64,000 bases of DNA from contig DASXZJ010000061.1 in NCBI GenBank assembly GCA_036502025.1, positions 1 to 64,000 of the forward strand, given 5' to 3'. The translations under genes were made by a program, and so were the position numbers. Every line of letters begins with the position of its first letter. Position 1 is the first letter of the stretch. Source of the stretch: Bog-473 sp036502025 (GTDB lineage Bacteria > Actinomycetota > Acidimicrobiia > Acidimicrobiales > RAAP-2). Below are positions 33,388-40,746 of this stretch, in pieces. A model generated the notes under the pieces. It did not search any database, was not told the origin of the DNA, and saw nothing but the letters and a program-made list of their open reading frames with translations.

Positions 33388-34155
33388 CTACATCAGTTCG
33401 ACCCGGGCACCCACCTCGACCGTTCCCCGTTCGATCACCGACAGGTAGATCCCCAGATGGTTGGCGTGGAGACCGTCCATCGCCTCGAAGAGCAGGGGTT
33501 GGGACCCGAGCCCGGGCTGGGCCCGCAGGGGCATGGCGCAACGGACGGTCGGCTGCAGCGCGTCGAGCAGCACCGATCCGATGCGGAGCCGCCCGCCACA
33601 CCAGGCGTCCTCTCCAAAAGACGACAGCTCCGGCGCATCGATCACCAGGTTGGGCCGGAAGCGACGCACGTCCCAGTTCAGGTCGGGCCGGGCGATTGCG
33701 CACTGCTCGAGGGTCTGCCGGCTCACCAGGTGCACCGCGGCGAGGTCGAGAAAGGAGCCCGGCGGAGTGGGGATCTCGAAATATTCGGCCTCGTCATCGG
33801 GCGGGTCGAAGGTCATCTCGTAGGACACGTCGATGCCCGGGTCGACCTGCCGCAGCACCACCTCTCGCTCCAGCCAAGCCGAGAGCTCGGCATCCACATG
33901 AGGTCCGTCGAACGGCAGGCGTGTCCCGTCGGGCAGGGTGATCCCCCCGTCGTCGGTCTCGGCCAGCAGCAGCTTGGACCAGCGCTTGGCGCTCATCAGC
34001 TTGCCGGTGGCGACATCGATGAGAGCCCAACTCCGATCCCCCTCGGCACCTTCGGGACCGATGCGGAGTGAGTGGACGCGCTGGCCTTGCATCGACTTGA
34101 CGGGATAGCGGTACAGCTCCGCCACCGTTCCGAGGCCGACCGCGTTGGTGCCCAT
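33388..34155 (-). CDS. MOSC-domain protein
   Basis: About 255 residues: TVAELYRYPVKSMQGQRVHSLRIGPEGAEGDRSWALID (the N-terminal MOSC-N segment), RRFRPNLVIDAP, and the C-terminal MOSC domain with QPTVRCAMP, whose cysteine is the conserved sulfur-carrying residue, and HANHLGIYLSVIERGTVEVG. MOSC proteins bind molybdenum cofactor, some as amidoxime reductases (mARC/YiiM type); the exact reaction is open. Start ATG 34155 or ATG 34173 (the latter with AGGTG upstream). It fits the molybdenum island. Confidence 0.88.
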   Translation of the reverse strand: MGTNAVGLGTVAELYRYPVKSMQGQRVHSLRIGPEGAEGDRSWALIDVATGKLMSAKRWSKLLLAETDDGGITLPDGTRLPFDGPHVDAELSAWLEREVVLRQVDPGIDVSYEMTFDPPDDEAEYFEIPTPPGSFLDLAAVHLVSRQTLEQCAIARPDLNWDVRRFRPNLVIDAPELSSFGEDAWCGGRLRIGSVLLDALQPTVRCAMPLRAQPGLGSQPLLFEAMDGLHANHLGIYLSVIERGTVEVGARVELM

Positions 34156-34261
34156 GGTCACCGATCTTCTCATGGCACACCTGCGGCGACACCGCCGTCT
34201 GCCGTCCCCGGGGGGTACCATCGGCCACCGGGCTGGGACGACACCGGAAATGGAGCCGACC

Positions 34262-34465
34262 ATGTGGGTACGCGGACTGATTGGAGTCGTCCTGTGCGCG
34301 GTCGGCACAGTGTGGGTCCTCCAGGGCACCAAGGTCATCACCGGCTCATCCATGAGTGGTGAAGGACGCTGGGGTGTCATCGGGGCCATCGTGCTCGCGG
34401 TCGGTTTGGGGTTCCTCGCCTGGGCCGTTCAATATTGGCGGAGGGGCAGCACCAACTCGGGCTGA
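34262..34465 (+). CDS. Small two-helix membrane protein
   Basis: A 67-residue protein with two membrane helices (GLIGVVLCAVGTVWVLQG and WGVIGAIVLAVGLGFLAWAV) joined by a short Ser/Gly loop. The VLQGT...GSSMSGEGRWG pattern recurs in small actinobacterial membrane proteins of unknown role. ATG 34262 follows GGAG at suitable distance. Confidence 0.7.
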   Translation: MWVRGLIGVVLCAVGTVWVLQGTKVITGSSMSGEGRWGVIGAIVLAVGLGFLAWAVQYWRRGSTNSG

Positions 34466-34478
34466 GGCCACACCCCAC

Positions 34479-35147
34479 CTACGTCACGCGGTCGCCTTCG
34501 GCCGAGGCACGCTCTTCGGCCAGCCATCCCGGAGCGTTTCGGGCCGCCCAGGCGCGGGTGACCCACCCCTTGAACATCGAACGCAGCGACTCGGGGTGAG
34601 TCAGCGCGAAGAGGACGTGGCCGGCGATCACGAACGCGATGACGAAGGCGAAGACGTCGTGCACAAAGGTCGCACCGGTTCGCCAGCTGACGGGAAAGAC
34701 CATGAACCACTTCAATATGCAACCGGTGGCGAGCATGACAACGATGGCGCCCCCGGTGAAGATGGCGTTGAGCTTCTGCCCCGGGTTGAACTTGTCCACG
34801 ACTCGGGGAGCTTTGTGGCCCAATACCTTGAGCCACGCCACCTCATCCCGGGTCCAGGTATTGATGCGGTGGAGATCGCGACGTAACTGCGCACCCCAGG
34901 GACCGAGCAGCGAGACGAGGATCGGCACCGGCAACGCGATGCCGGCCCAGAGGTGAATCTCGGCCACCAGGGCGCGGCGGCCGACCACGGCGGCCAGCGA
35001 GGGGAAGTAGAGCGCCAACGCGGTCAGGATGAGGATTCCGAACAGCACGGCGTTGAGCCAGTGTGCCGTGCGCTGGACACCGTCGAAGCGCACGAGGCGA
35101 GCCGAGGCGCGGGGAGACCGGTCGGTGGCCAGCGCGACGTCCCTCAA
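34479..35147 (-). CDS. Membrane cytochrome b (b561/FdnI type), partner of the molybdenum protein upstream
   Basis: A 222-residue membrane protein with four helices. Candidate heme-ligand histidines lie in RTAHWLNAVLFGILIL, AEIHLWAGIALPVPIL, TFVHDVFAF and AFVIAGHVLFAL, as in cytochrome b561/formate dehydrogenase gamma subunits. The start TTG 35147 overlaps the stop of the sulfite-oxidase-fold gene (TTGA). Together they resemble an exported molybdenum reductase with its membrane heme partner (MsrPQ/YedYZ or sulfite dehydrogenase style). Direction of electron flow cannot be read. Confidence 0.85.
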   Translation of the reverse strand: MRDVALATDRSPRASARLVRFDGVQRTAHWLNAVLFGILILTALALYFPSLAAVVGRRALVAEIHLWAGIALPVPILVSLLGPWGAQLRRDLHRINTWTRDEVAWLKVLGHKAPRVVDKFNPGQKLNAIFTGGAIVVMLATGCILKWFMVFPVSWRTGATFVHDVFAFVIAFVIAGHVLFALTHPESLRSMFKGWVTRAWAARNAPGWLAEERASAEGDRVT

Positions 35148-35875
35148 CTGAGCGCCCGATTCGTCGGTCCGGTCGAGCCGTCGACCCAGCCGTTGACCGG
35201 ATACCCGTTCTGCTCCCAGAATCCGGGCTCCACCTGGTCGACGACCCTGATGGCGGAGAGCCATTTGAGCGACTTGTACCCGAACATCGGAGCCACGTAC
35301 AGGCGAACCGGGCCACCGTGCTCGGTGGTGACGGGACCGCCGAGCATCCGGTCGGCCACGATGACATCGGGTAGGCGAGCCTGTTCCAGGGTGAGGCTCT
35401 CGGTGTCCAAGCCGTCATAGGACTCGAACGTCAACGCGACGGCGCCCTTCTTCACGCCGGCCATGTCCAGGATGTGGGAGAGCGGCACCCCCTCCCAATG
35501 AACATCGGGGACGGTCCAGCCGGTGACGCACTGGAACTCCCTGACCAGCGTGATCCGCGGCATCGATGCGAGGTCCGACACCGTCAGCGTCAGCGGCTTC
35601 TCGACCAGGCCGGAGACCTCCAGCCGGTACACCGTGGGTGAGATGCTCGGGAACGACCCGGTCACGGTGTAGAGGCGAAATTGGTCCGAGCCCGGGAACA
35701 AGCCACCGAGGCCCGAGCCCACGGCGTTCCCGATCACGTGCTGGACCTTGGCGCCGAAGACAATGCCGGCGGCCCCGAGCGCCACGATGCCGAAGAAGAC
35801 CCGGCGCCCCATCGCCACCTTCGCGGCCGGCTGATGAGCCGGCTGAGCCGGCGGGGACGTGGGCGGGGAGGCCAT
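35144..35875 (-). CDS. Molybdopterin-dependent oxidoreductase, sulfite-oxidase fold
   Basis: A 243-residue protein. It opens with a Pro/Ala-rich stretch and a GRRVFFGIVALGAAGIVFGA helix, a Tat-like signal or anchor. The molybdenum-ligating cysteine is in FQCVTGW, followed by the WEGVPLSHILDMAGV and LPDVIVADRMLGGPVTTEHGGPVRLYVAPMFGYKSLKWL blocks typical of the oxidoreductase molybdopterin-binding domain. It lacks the dimerisation domain of true sulfite oxidases, like MsrP/YedY. Acts outside the membrane with the cytochrome b encoded downstream. Confidence 0.9.
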   Translation of the reverse strand: MASPPTSPPAQPAHQPAAKVAMGRRVFFGIVALGAAGIVFGAKVQHVIGNAVGSGLGGLFPGSDQFRLYTVTGSFPSISPTVYRLEVSGLVEKPLTLTVSDLASMPRITLVREFQCVTGWTVPDVHWEGVPLSHILDMAGVKKGAVALTFESYDGLDTESLTLEQARLPDVIVADRMLGGPVTTEHGGPVRLYVAPMFGYKSLKWLSAIRVVDQVEPGFWEQNGYPVNGWVDGSTGPTNRALS

Positions 35876-35927
35876 GGGTCGAGCCTACGGAGCGTCGCCT
35901 GCAGAAAGACGTCGGCCCGGACAGGCG

Positions 35928-36695
35928 CTACAGCAGGGTCAGTCCCCCATCGACGGCCAGCACCTGGCCGGTGATGTAGCTGGACTCCTCGGAGAGGAGG
36001 AAGACCGCGGCCGCCGCGACCTCCCATGCCGTGCCCTGGCGCCCGAGCGGCACCGGGGTGCGGGTGCGCGAGGGACGGCCGGCCGAGGCGGCGCGGCCGA
36101 GCGGCGTATCGATGAGCCCGGGGGCGAGCACGTTGGCCCGGATGCCGCGCCGGGCGCCTTCCATGGCCACATGTCGGCTGAGGCCGATGAGGCCCGCCTT
36201 GGAGGCGTCGTAGGCCGGGATGCGGCTACCCGGCCGGAGGCCGGCGGCCGACCCGATGAAGACGATGGAGCCGGCGTCGGGCAGGATCACCAGGGCGCGG
36301 CGCACCAGCAGGAAGTGGGCCCGCAGGTTGAGCGCGAAGGTGCGGTCCCAGTCCTCGGGGGAGGTGCCGGCCACTCCCATGCCGAAACCGGTGCCGACGT
36401 TGAGCACGATCCCGTCGGGGGACATGCCGCGCTCCTCGCCCACCGCGATCCGGCACCCTTCCTCGGTCGTCACGTCACACACGAGAACGGCGGCTGTGCC
36501 CCCCTCCTCGGTGATCTGGCGCCAGGTGGCCTGGGCCGCCTCCTCGCTCTTATCGACGCAGATGACGGAGGCCCCCTCGCGGGCGGCGCGCACGGCGATG
36601 GCCCGGCCGTTGCCGACGGGCGCCTCGGGGTCCCGGCTGGGTTGGGTGCCGGCCCCGACGACGGTGATGCAGCGGCCCTCGAGCAGCCCGCTCAC
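35928..36695 (-). CDS. Short-chain dehydrogenase/reductase
   Basis: A 255-residue SDR: GRCITVVGAGT followed by a 12-residue insertion before VGNGRAIAVRAA (the glycine-rich NAD(P) loop), DVTTEEG, GSIVFIGSAAG with the catalytic serine, and YDASKAGLIGLSRH with Tyr-x3-Lys. The end ITGQVLAVDGGLTLL is classical. The insert inside the Gly-loop is a feature of one SDR subgroup. GTG 36695 overlaps the upstream CMD-family stop (GTGA). Substrate unknown. Confidence 0.9.
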   Translation of the reverse strand: MSGLLEGRCITVVGAGTQPSRDPEAPVGNGRAIAVRAAREGASVICVDKSEEAAQATWRQITEEGGTAAVLVCDVTTEEGCRIAVGEERGMSPDGIVLNVGTGFGMGVAGTSPEDWDRTFALNLRAHFLLVRRALVILPDAGSIVFIGSAAGLRPGSRIPAYDASKAGLIGLSRHVAMEGARRGIRANVLAPGLIDTPLGRAASAGRPSRTRTPVPLGRQGTAWEVAAAAVFLLSEESSYITGQVLAVDGGLTLL

Positions 36696-37276
36696 GCCGC
36701 CGGACCCCCCGGCACGCCCTCGGCCCAGGCCAGCGCGGCGGGTTCGAGCGGGACGCGCAACGAGCGCAGCACGGTCGAGAGCATCAGGTAGTGCGCCAAC
36801 AGCATCAGGAACTCGACCAGCTCGCCGTCACTCAGTCGGGCGGCCAGCGTGGCCCAGGTGCCATCGGCAACCGCGCCCTCGTCGGCCGTCTGGTCGACGG
36901 CGGCCAGGGCGGCCCGCTCGAATGGGTCCCAGGCGACGAGGTCGAGGTCGCCACCCAACGCGGCCAACTCGTCGGCCGTGATCCCCTGTGCCGCACCGAG
37001 CTCGATGTGGTGAGCCCACTCGTAACGGCCATCGAAGCGGCAGGCCGTGCGCAGGATGACCAGCTCGCGCAGGCGCCCGGGCAGGGTGCCGGCCAGGAGG
37101 GCGCCGCCGAAGCCGAGCCAGCGCCGGAAGAGGTCGGGCTGGTGGGCCAGCGTGGTGAAGATGTGCATGGGCTCTTCGGTGCCGCCGGGCGACGCGGCCA
37201 GGAGCTTGGTGAGGCGGTCATCCCACTCGGCCCGGGGCAGCGGGCCCAGACGTGGTCGGTCGTCGGCGGCGGTCAT
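36692..37276 (-). CDS. Carboxymuconolactone decarboxylase-family protein
   Basis: A 194-residue protein of the CMD family: HIFTTLAHQPDLFRRWLGFGGALLAGTLPGRLRELVILRTACR, then YEWAHHIELGAAQGITADEL. Where AhpD has Cys-x2-Cys-His this protein has YEWAHH, the common non-peroxidase variant. It is coupled to the SDR by GTGA. ATG 37276 or 37285. Function not known; such pairs often occur in catabolic regions. Confidence 0.8.
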   Translation of the reverse strand: MTAADDRPRLGPLPRAEWDDRLTKLLAASPGGTEEPMHIFTTLAHQPDLFRRWLGFGGALLAGTLPGRLRELVILRTACRFDGRYEWAHHIELGAAQGITADELAALGGDLDLVAWDPFERAALAAVDQTADEGAVADGTWATLAARLSDGELVEFLMLLAHYLMLSTVLRSLRVPLEPAALAWAEGVPGGPAA

Positions 37277-37324
37277 GGACCGCATCGTAGACAGGCCGGT
37301 GGCGAGGGGGACGGGACCGGGCGG

Positions 37325-37954
37325 TCAGCGGGATGGGCGGAAGCCGATCGGTGGCGAGGTCGACCCGCTCGTCCCGGGCAGCTGGTGGATCTCGGCGGTA
37401 GGGCGGGTGATCTCGTCGACGAGGCCGTAGGCGAGTGCGCCGTCGGCATCGAGGAACCGGCCGGTGGCGAGATCAGCGGCGACGGCCGCGGGTGGACGAC
37501 CGGTCGCCGCACCCACCCGGTCGCAGAAGCGCTGGCGCTCCTCGGCCCGGATCTGCGCCCACTGGGCCACGTCGCGGGCGTGCGCCTCCATCTGCGTGGT
37601 CGGCTCGCGCAGCACGAAGCGGGTGCTCGGCATGGCCGCCCGATGGCCGCACACGGCCAGGACCCCGACGGCCGGCCCGGCCACCTGACCGAGACACAAG
37701 GCGCGCACGGGCACCCCCAGCAACTCGATCACGTCCATCAGGGTCAAGGCGGCCGCCAGGCTCCCCTCCGAGCAGTCGATGCGCAGGGACACGGCGGTGT
37801 CGCCGTCCGCATCGAGCGTCATGAGCTCGGCGGCGGTGCGGGTGACCGTCAGGTCGTCGAGGGGGCCGTGCAACAGGACGACCCGCTGCTCGAAGAGGCG
37901 CCTCGACAGCTGGTCCCGCCAATCGACGTTGCTGTCCCACTCGCGCTCAGTCAT
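37325..37954 (-). CDS. Catalytically dead ClpP paralogue
   Basis: A 209-residue ClpP-fold protein: RLFEQRVVLLHGPLDD, RIDCSEGSLAAALTLMDVIELLGVPVRALCLGQVAGPA, then MPSTRFVLREP and LDADGALAYGLVDEI. Aligned with the intact ClpP encoded next door, the nucleophile serine (S103) is Gly93, the histidine (H128) Arg116, and the aspartate (D177) Gly165, so all three triad residues are lost. It may assemble with active ClpP as a structural or regulatory ring, like inactive ClpP-type subunits elsewhere (inference). Its start overlaps the XRE gene stop by 8 bases. Confidence 0.88.
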   Translation of the reverse strand: MTEREWDSNVDWRDQLSRRLFEQRVVLLHGPLDDLTVTRTAAELMTLDADGDTAVSLRIDCSEGSLAAALTLMDVIELLGVPVRALCLGQVAGPAVGVLAVCGHRAAMPSTRFVLREPTTQMEAHARDVAQWAQIRAEERQRFCDRVGAATGRPPAAVAADLATGRFLDADGALAYGLVDEITRPTAEIHQLPGTSGSTSPPIGFRPSR

Positions 37955-38204
37955 GCTCGATCCTCCATTCCAGGGTGGCCCCCAGCGCCGTGGTGTAGCG
38001 CTCGACCGTCGAGAGGCGGACGTCGAGATCGCCGGCCTCGAACCGGGCCACCGCTGATTGGGAGGTGCCCATGCGGGCCGCCACCTCCACCTGGGACAGG
38101 CCGACCCGGTGGCGCAACGCCGTCAGCTGCCCGCTCAGGGACTGGCGGCGCTCGGCCATCTGGCGGAAGCCCGGGAAGACCGGCTGATGGCGGCGCTCGC
38201 TCAC
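37947..38204 (-). CDS. XRE-family helix-turn-helix regulator
   Basis: An 85-residue protein with an N-terminal basic stretch and a clear XRE domain: LTALRHRVGLSQVEVAARMGTSQSAVARFEAGDLDVRLSTVERYTTALG. It leads the two-gene unit with the dead ClpP and is divergent from clpP. A perfect 18-bp palindrome, TATCTCATATTTGAGATA, sits in the gap and is its likely binding site, so it could control both directions (inference). Confidence 0.9.
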   Translation of the reverse strand: MSERRHQPVFPGFRQMAERRQSLSGQLTALRHRVGLSQVEVAARMGTSQSAVARFEAGDLDVRLSTVERYTTALGATLEWRIEHD

Positions 38205-38212
38205 GGGGCTAT

Positions 38213-38230
38213 TATCTCATATTTGAGATA
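38213..38230. promoter_or_regulatory. Palindrome TATCTCATATTTGAGATA between XRE/pseudo-clpP and clpP
   Basis: TATCTCA and TGAGATA are perfect 7-bp arms around TATT. The site lies 8 bases before the XRE start and 56 bases before clpP, in an AT-rich spot in GC-rich DNA. Confidence 0.75.
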
Positions 38231-38285
38231 GTGTCGGAAGGACCAGGTGAGTGAGCCTGCCGAGAAACAGAGAAGGAGTCGTCTG

Positions 38286-38921
38286 ATGCCGAGCCCCACC
38301 CAGATCCTGGTCCCGACGGTGATCGAGGAGGGGAGCCGCGGCGACCGGGCGTTCGACATCTACTCCCAGTTGTTGCGCGAGCGGATCGTCTTCCTCGGCC
38401 AGGAGGTGGACGACCAGGTGGCCAACCTGATCATCTCGCAGATGCTCTTCCTCGAGGCCGACAATCGCGAGAAGGACATCTACCTCTACATCAACTCACC
38501 GGGCGGGGTGGCCTACGCCGGCATGGCCATCTACGACGTGATGCAGCACGTCGAGCCGGACGTGTCGACCATCTGCGTGGGCATGGGGATGTCGGCGGCG
38601 GCCATGATCCTCTGCGGCGGCGCGGCCGGGAAGCGCTTCGCCCTGCCCAACTCCCGCGTGATGATCCATCAGGGCTCGGCGGGCACCCGGGGGGCGCCAT
38701 CGGACATGGAGATCCAGCTGCGCGAGGTCCTGTCCCTCACCAGGCGCATGGCCGAGATCATCGCCTTCCACAGCGGCCGTCCCGTCACCCAGGTGTCACT
38801 CGATATCGAGCGTGACAAGTACCTGACGGCCGAAGAAGCCAAGGACTACGGCCTGATCGACGACATCATCGCTCCCCGGCGGGGGCTCTCCGCCCCGACG
38901 CTCCAGGCCGCCACCGCCTGA
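38286..38921 (+). CDS. clpP: ATP-dependent Clp protease proteolytic subunit ClpP
   Basis: A 211-residue ClpP with complete triad: S103 in GMGMSAAAMIL, H128 in RVMIHQG and D177 in ERDKYLTAEEA; INSPGGVAYAGMAIYD and KDYGLIDDI are also typical. It forms the barrel protease with Clp ATPases. ATG 38286 follows AAGGAG by 7 bases and is chosen over GTG 38247. It is the intact counterpart of the dead paralogue across the palindrome. A second active clpP or clpX/clpC gene is not in the window. Confidence 0.95.
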   Translation: MPSPTQILVPTVIEEGSRGDRAFDIYSQLLRERIVFLGQEVDDQVANLIISQMLFLEADNREKDIYLYINSPGGVAYAGMAIYDVMQHVEPDVSTICVGMGMSAAAMILCGGAAGKRFALPNSRVMIHQGSAGTRGAPSDMEIQLREVLSLTRRMAEIIAFHSGRPVTQVSLDIERDKYLTAEEAKDYGLIDDIIAPRRGLSAPTLQAATA

Positions 38922-38935
38922 CCACGGCGGACGCA

Positions 38936-38962
38936 AGGGGAACGCTCCGGGATCGTTCCCCT
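38936..38962 (+). terminator. Hairpin after clpP
   Basis: AGGGGAACG (38936-38944) pairs perfectly with CGTTCCCCT (38954-38962) around a 9-base loop, 15 bases after the clpP stop. No U-run follows, so it may be a stabilising hairpin or a factor-assisted terminator. Confidence 0.6.
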
Positions 38963-39058
38963 CCTGGTGGCCTGGCTACGCTGACGCCAGGCGGGCTGGC
39001 ACATTGACCACAGACGGGTACGGCCACGCCCCAAAGGCAACCGAAGAGGGGGCACAGC

Positions 39059-40711
39059 GTGGGTAACGGCGACGGTCGGCACACAGCCGCACCCGGCCGG
39101 GTGCGGGGGGTCTCGCGACGCGACCTGCTCAAGGGCGGGCTGGCCCTGGGCGCAGTCGGGGCCGCCGGTGCGGCCTCGACGGGACTCTCGTCGTCGGCCG
39201 GCGCGTCCATCGAGCGGGCCATGTCCTTCGACGCACCGTCCAACGCCTCTCTCAGCGACATCAAGCACGTGGTGATCCTCATGCAGGAGAACCGCTCCTT
39301 CGACCACTACTTCGGCTCCATGTCGGGCGTGCGCGGGTTCTCCGACCCCGACGTCATCAAAAACGACATCTTCGGGACCGACTTTTCCGTCTTCGACCAG
39401 TTCGGGTACGGCCCGGGCTACGGCGTCGATACGGGCAAGTACATGCAGCCGTTCCACCTGCGCCAGACCTTCCCCAAGGCCAACGGCGAGTGCACCAACG
39501 ACATCACGCACGAGTGGGGACCCCAGCACCACAGCTGGAACCACGGCAAGATGGACAGCTGGGTCCAGGCCCACCTGGCCGGGGACGGGCTCAAGAACTT
39601 CGCCCCCACCATGGGCTACTTCACCCGGGCCGACCTCCCCTTCTATTACGCCCTCGCCGATGCCTTCACCATCTGCGACCACTACTTCTGCTCGGTGCTG
39701 GGGCCGACCGACCCCAACCGCACCATGGCCTTCTCCGGGACGATCAACCCCACCGGCGAGGGGGGCGGACCGGTCCTCATCACCCAGGTCACCGGGCGCG
39801 TCGAGCAGTACGGGAAGTTCCACTGGGAGACCATGCCCGAGCGCCTCCTCGATGCCGGCGTCACCTTCAAGGTCTACAACGACCCGACCGGCCTGGCCCT
39901 GTTCAGCCCGCTCCCCTACTTCAAGTCCTACCTGGAGCCGACCACCCGGCGGGGTCTCGAACTGACGGCCAAGGCCCTGGATCCGCTGTACCCGGCCGAT
40001 TTCATCGCCGACGTGGCCACGGGCAACCTGCCCCAGGTGAGCTGGATCCACGGCCCGGTGACCCAGTGCGAGCACCCGGCCACGGCGCCGGAGTGGGGCG
40101 AGAACCTGGTCCAGACCGTGCTCGACATCCTCACCTCGAATCCCGAGGTCTGGGCGCAGACCCTGTTCATCCTCAACTATGACGAGAACGGCGGCTTCTT
40201 CGACCACGTCGCGCCGCCGACCCCGCCGCCGGGGACCGAGGGCGAGTACCTGACCATGTCGCCGCTGCCCGCCGACGCCGGCGGCCTGGCGGGCCCGGTC
40301 GGGCTGGGGTTCCGGGTGCCCTGCTTCATGATGTCGCCCTTCACCCGGGGCGGCTTCGTGAGCAGCGATGTCTTCGACCACACCTCGACGCTGCGCCTGG
40401 TCGAGACCCTGTTCGACGTGGAGGTGCCCAATCTCTCCGACTGGCGCCGCCGTACCACCGGGGACATGACGAGCGCTCTCGCCCTGGGCCGGTCCCCCGA
40501 CCGGAGCATCCCGTCACTGCCCAAAGCGAACCTCACCGTCCCCCTCGTCGACGAGCAGGTGATCGTCAACGCCCTGGTCGGCACCTTCGACCACGGACTC
40601 CCGTACCCGCCGCCGACCCAGAACGTGATGCCCTCCCAGGAGATCCTGCCCCTCCGACCCGCCCCGCCGGCCGGCACCCCCGTCCCCGCCGGCGCCGGCG
40701 CAACCCAATGA
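39059..40711 (+). CDS. Tat-exported phospholipase C-type phosphoesterase (first of a tandem pair)
   Basis: A 550-residue secreted enzyme. SRRDLLKGGLALGAVGAAG near residue 20 is a Tat signal. The phosphoesterase domain shows KHVVILMQENRSFDHYFGSMSGVRGF with the active-site Asn/metal residues, HEWGPQHHSWNHG, and FILNYDENGGFFDHVAPP, as in phosphatidylcholine-hydrolysing PLCs. It lacks the long C-terminal repeat domain of mycobacterial Plc proteins but has a Pro-rich tail. GTG 39059 has GAGGGGG upstream. It likely hydrolyses phospholipid or another phosphoester outside the cell. Confidence 0.92.
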   Translation: MGNGDGRHTAAPGRVRGVSRRDLLKGGLALGAVGAAGAASTGLSSSAGASIERAMSFDAPSNASLSDIKHVVILMQENRSFDHYFGSMSGVRGFSDPDVIKNDIFGTDFSVFDQFGYGPGYGVDTGKYMQPFHLRQTFPKANGECTNDITHEWGPQHHSWNHGKMDSWVQAHLAGDGLKNFAPTMGYFTRADLPFYYALADAFTICDHYFCSVLGPTDPNRTMAFSGTINPTGEGGGPVLITQVTGRVEQYGKFHWETMPERLLDAGVTFKVYNDPTGLALFSPLPYFKSYLEPTTRRGLELTAKALDPLYPADFIADVATGNLPQVSWIHGPVTQCEHPATAPEWGENLVQTVLDILTSNPEVWAQTLFILNYDENGGFFDHVAPPTPPPGTEGEYLTMSPLPADAGGLAGPVGLGFRVPCFMMSPFTRGGFVSSDVFDHTSTLRLVETLFDVEVPNLSDWRRRTTGDMTSALALGRSPDRSIPSLPKANLTVPLVDEQVIVNALVGTFDHGLPYPPPTQNVMPSQEILPLRPAPPAGTPVPAGAGATQ

Positions 40712-40746
40712 CCACTCCAGACCGAGACCGCCCGACGAGGTGACCC

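Noticed and set aside
37797..37812. GACACGGCGGTGTC in the dead clpP gene
   Set aside because: Coding sequence and wrong spacing compared with the catabolic operator.
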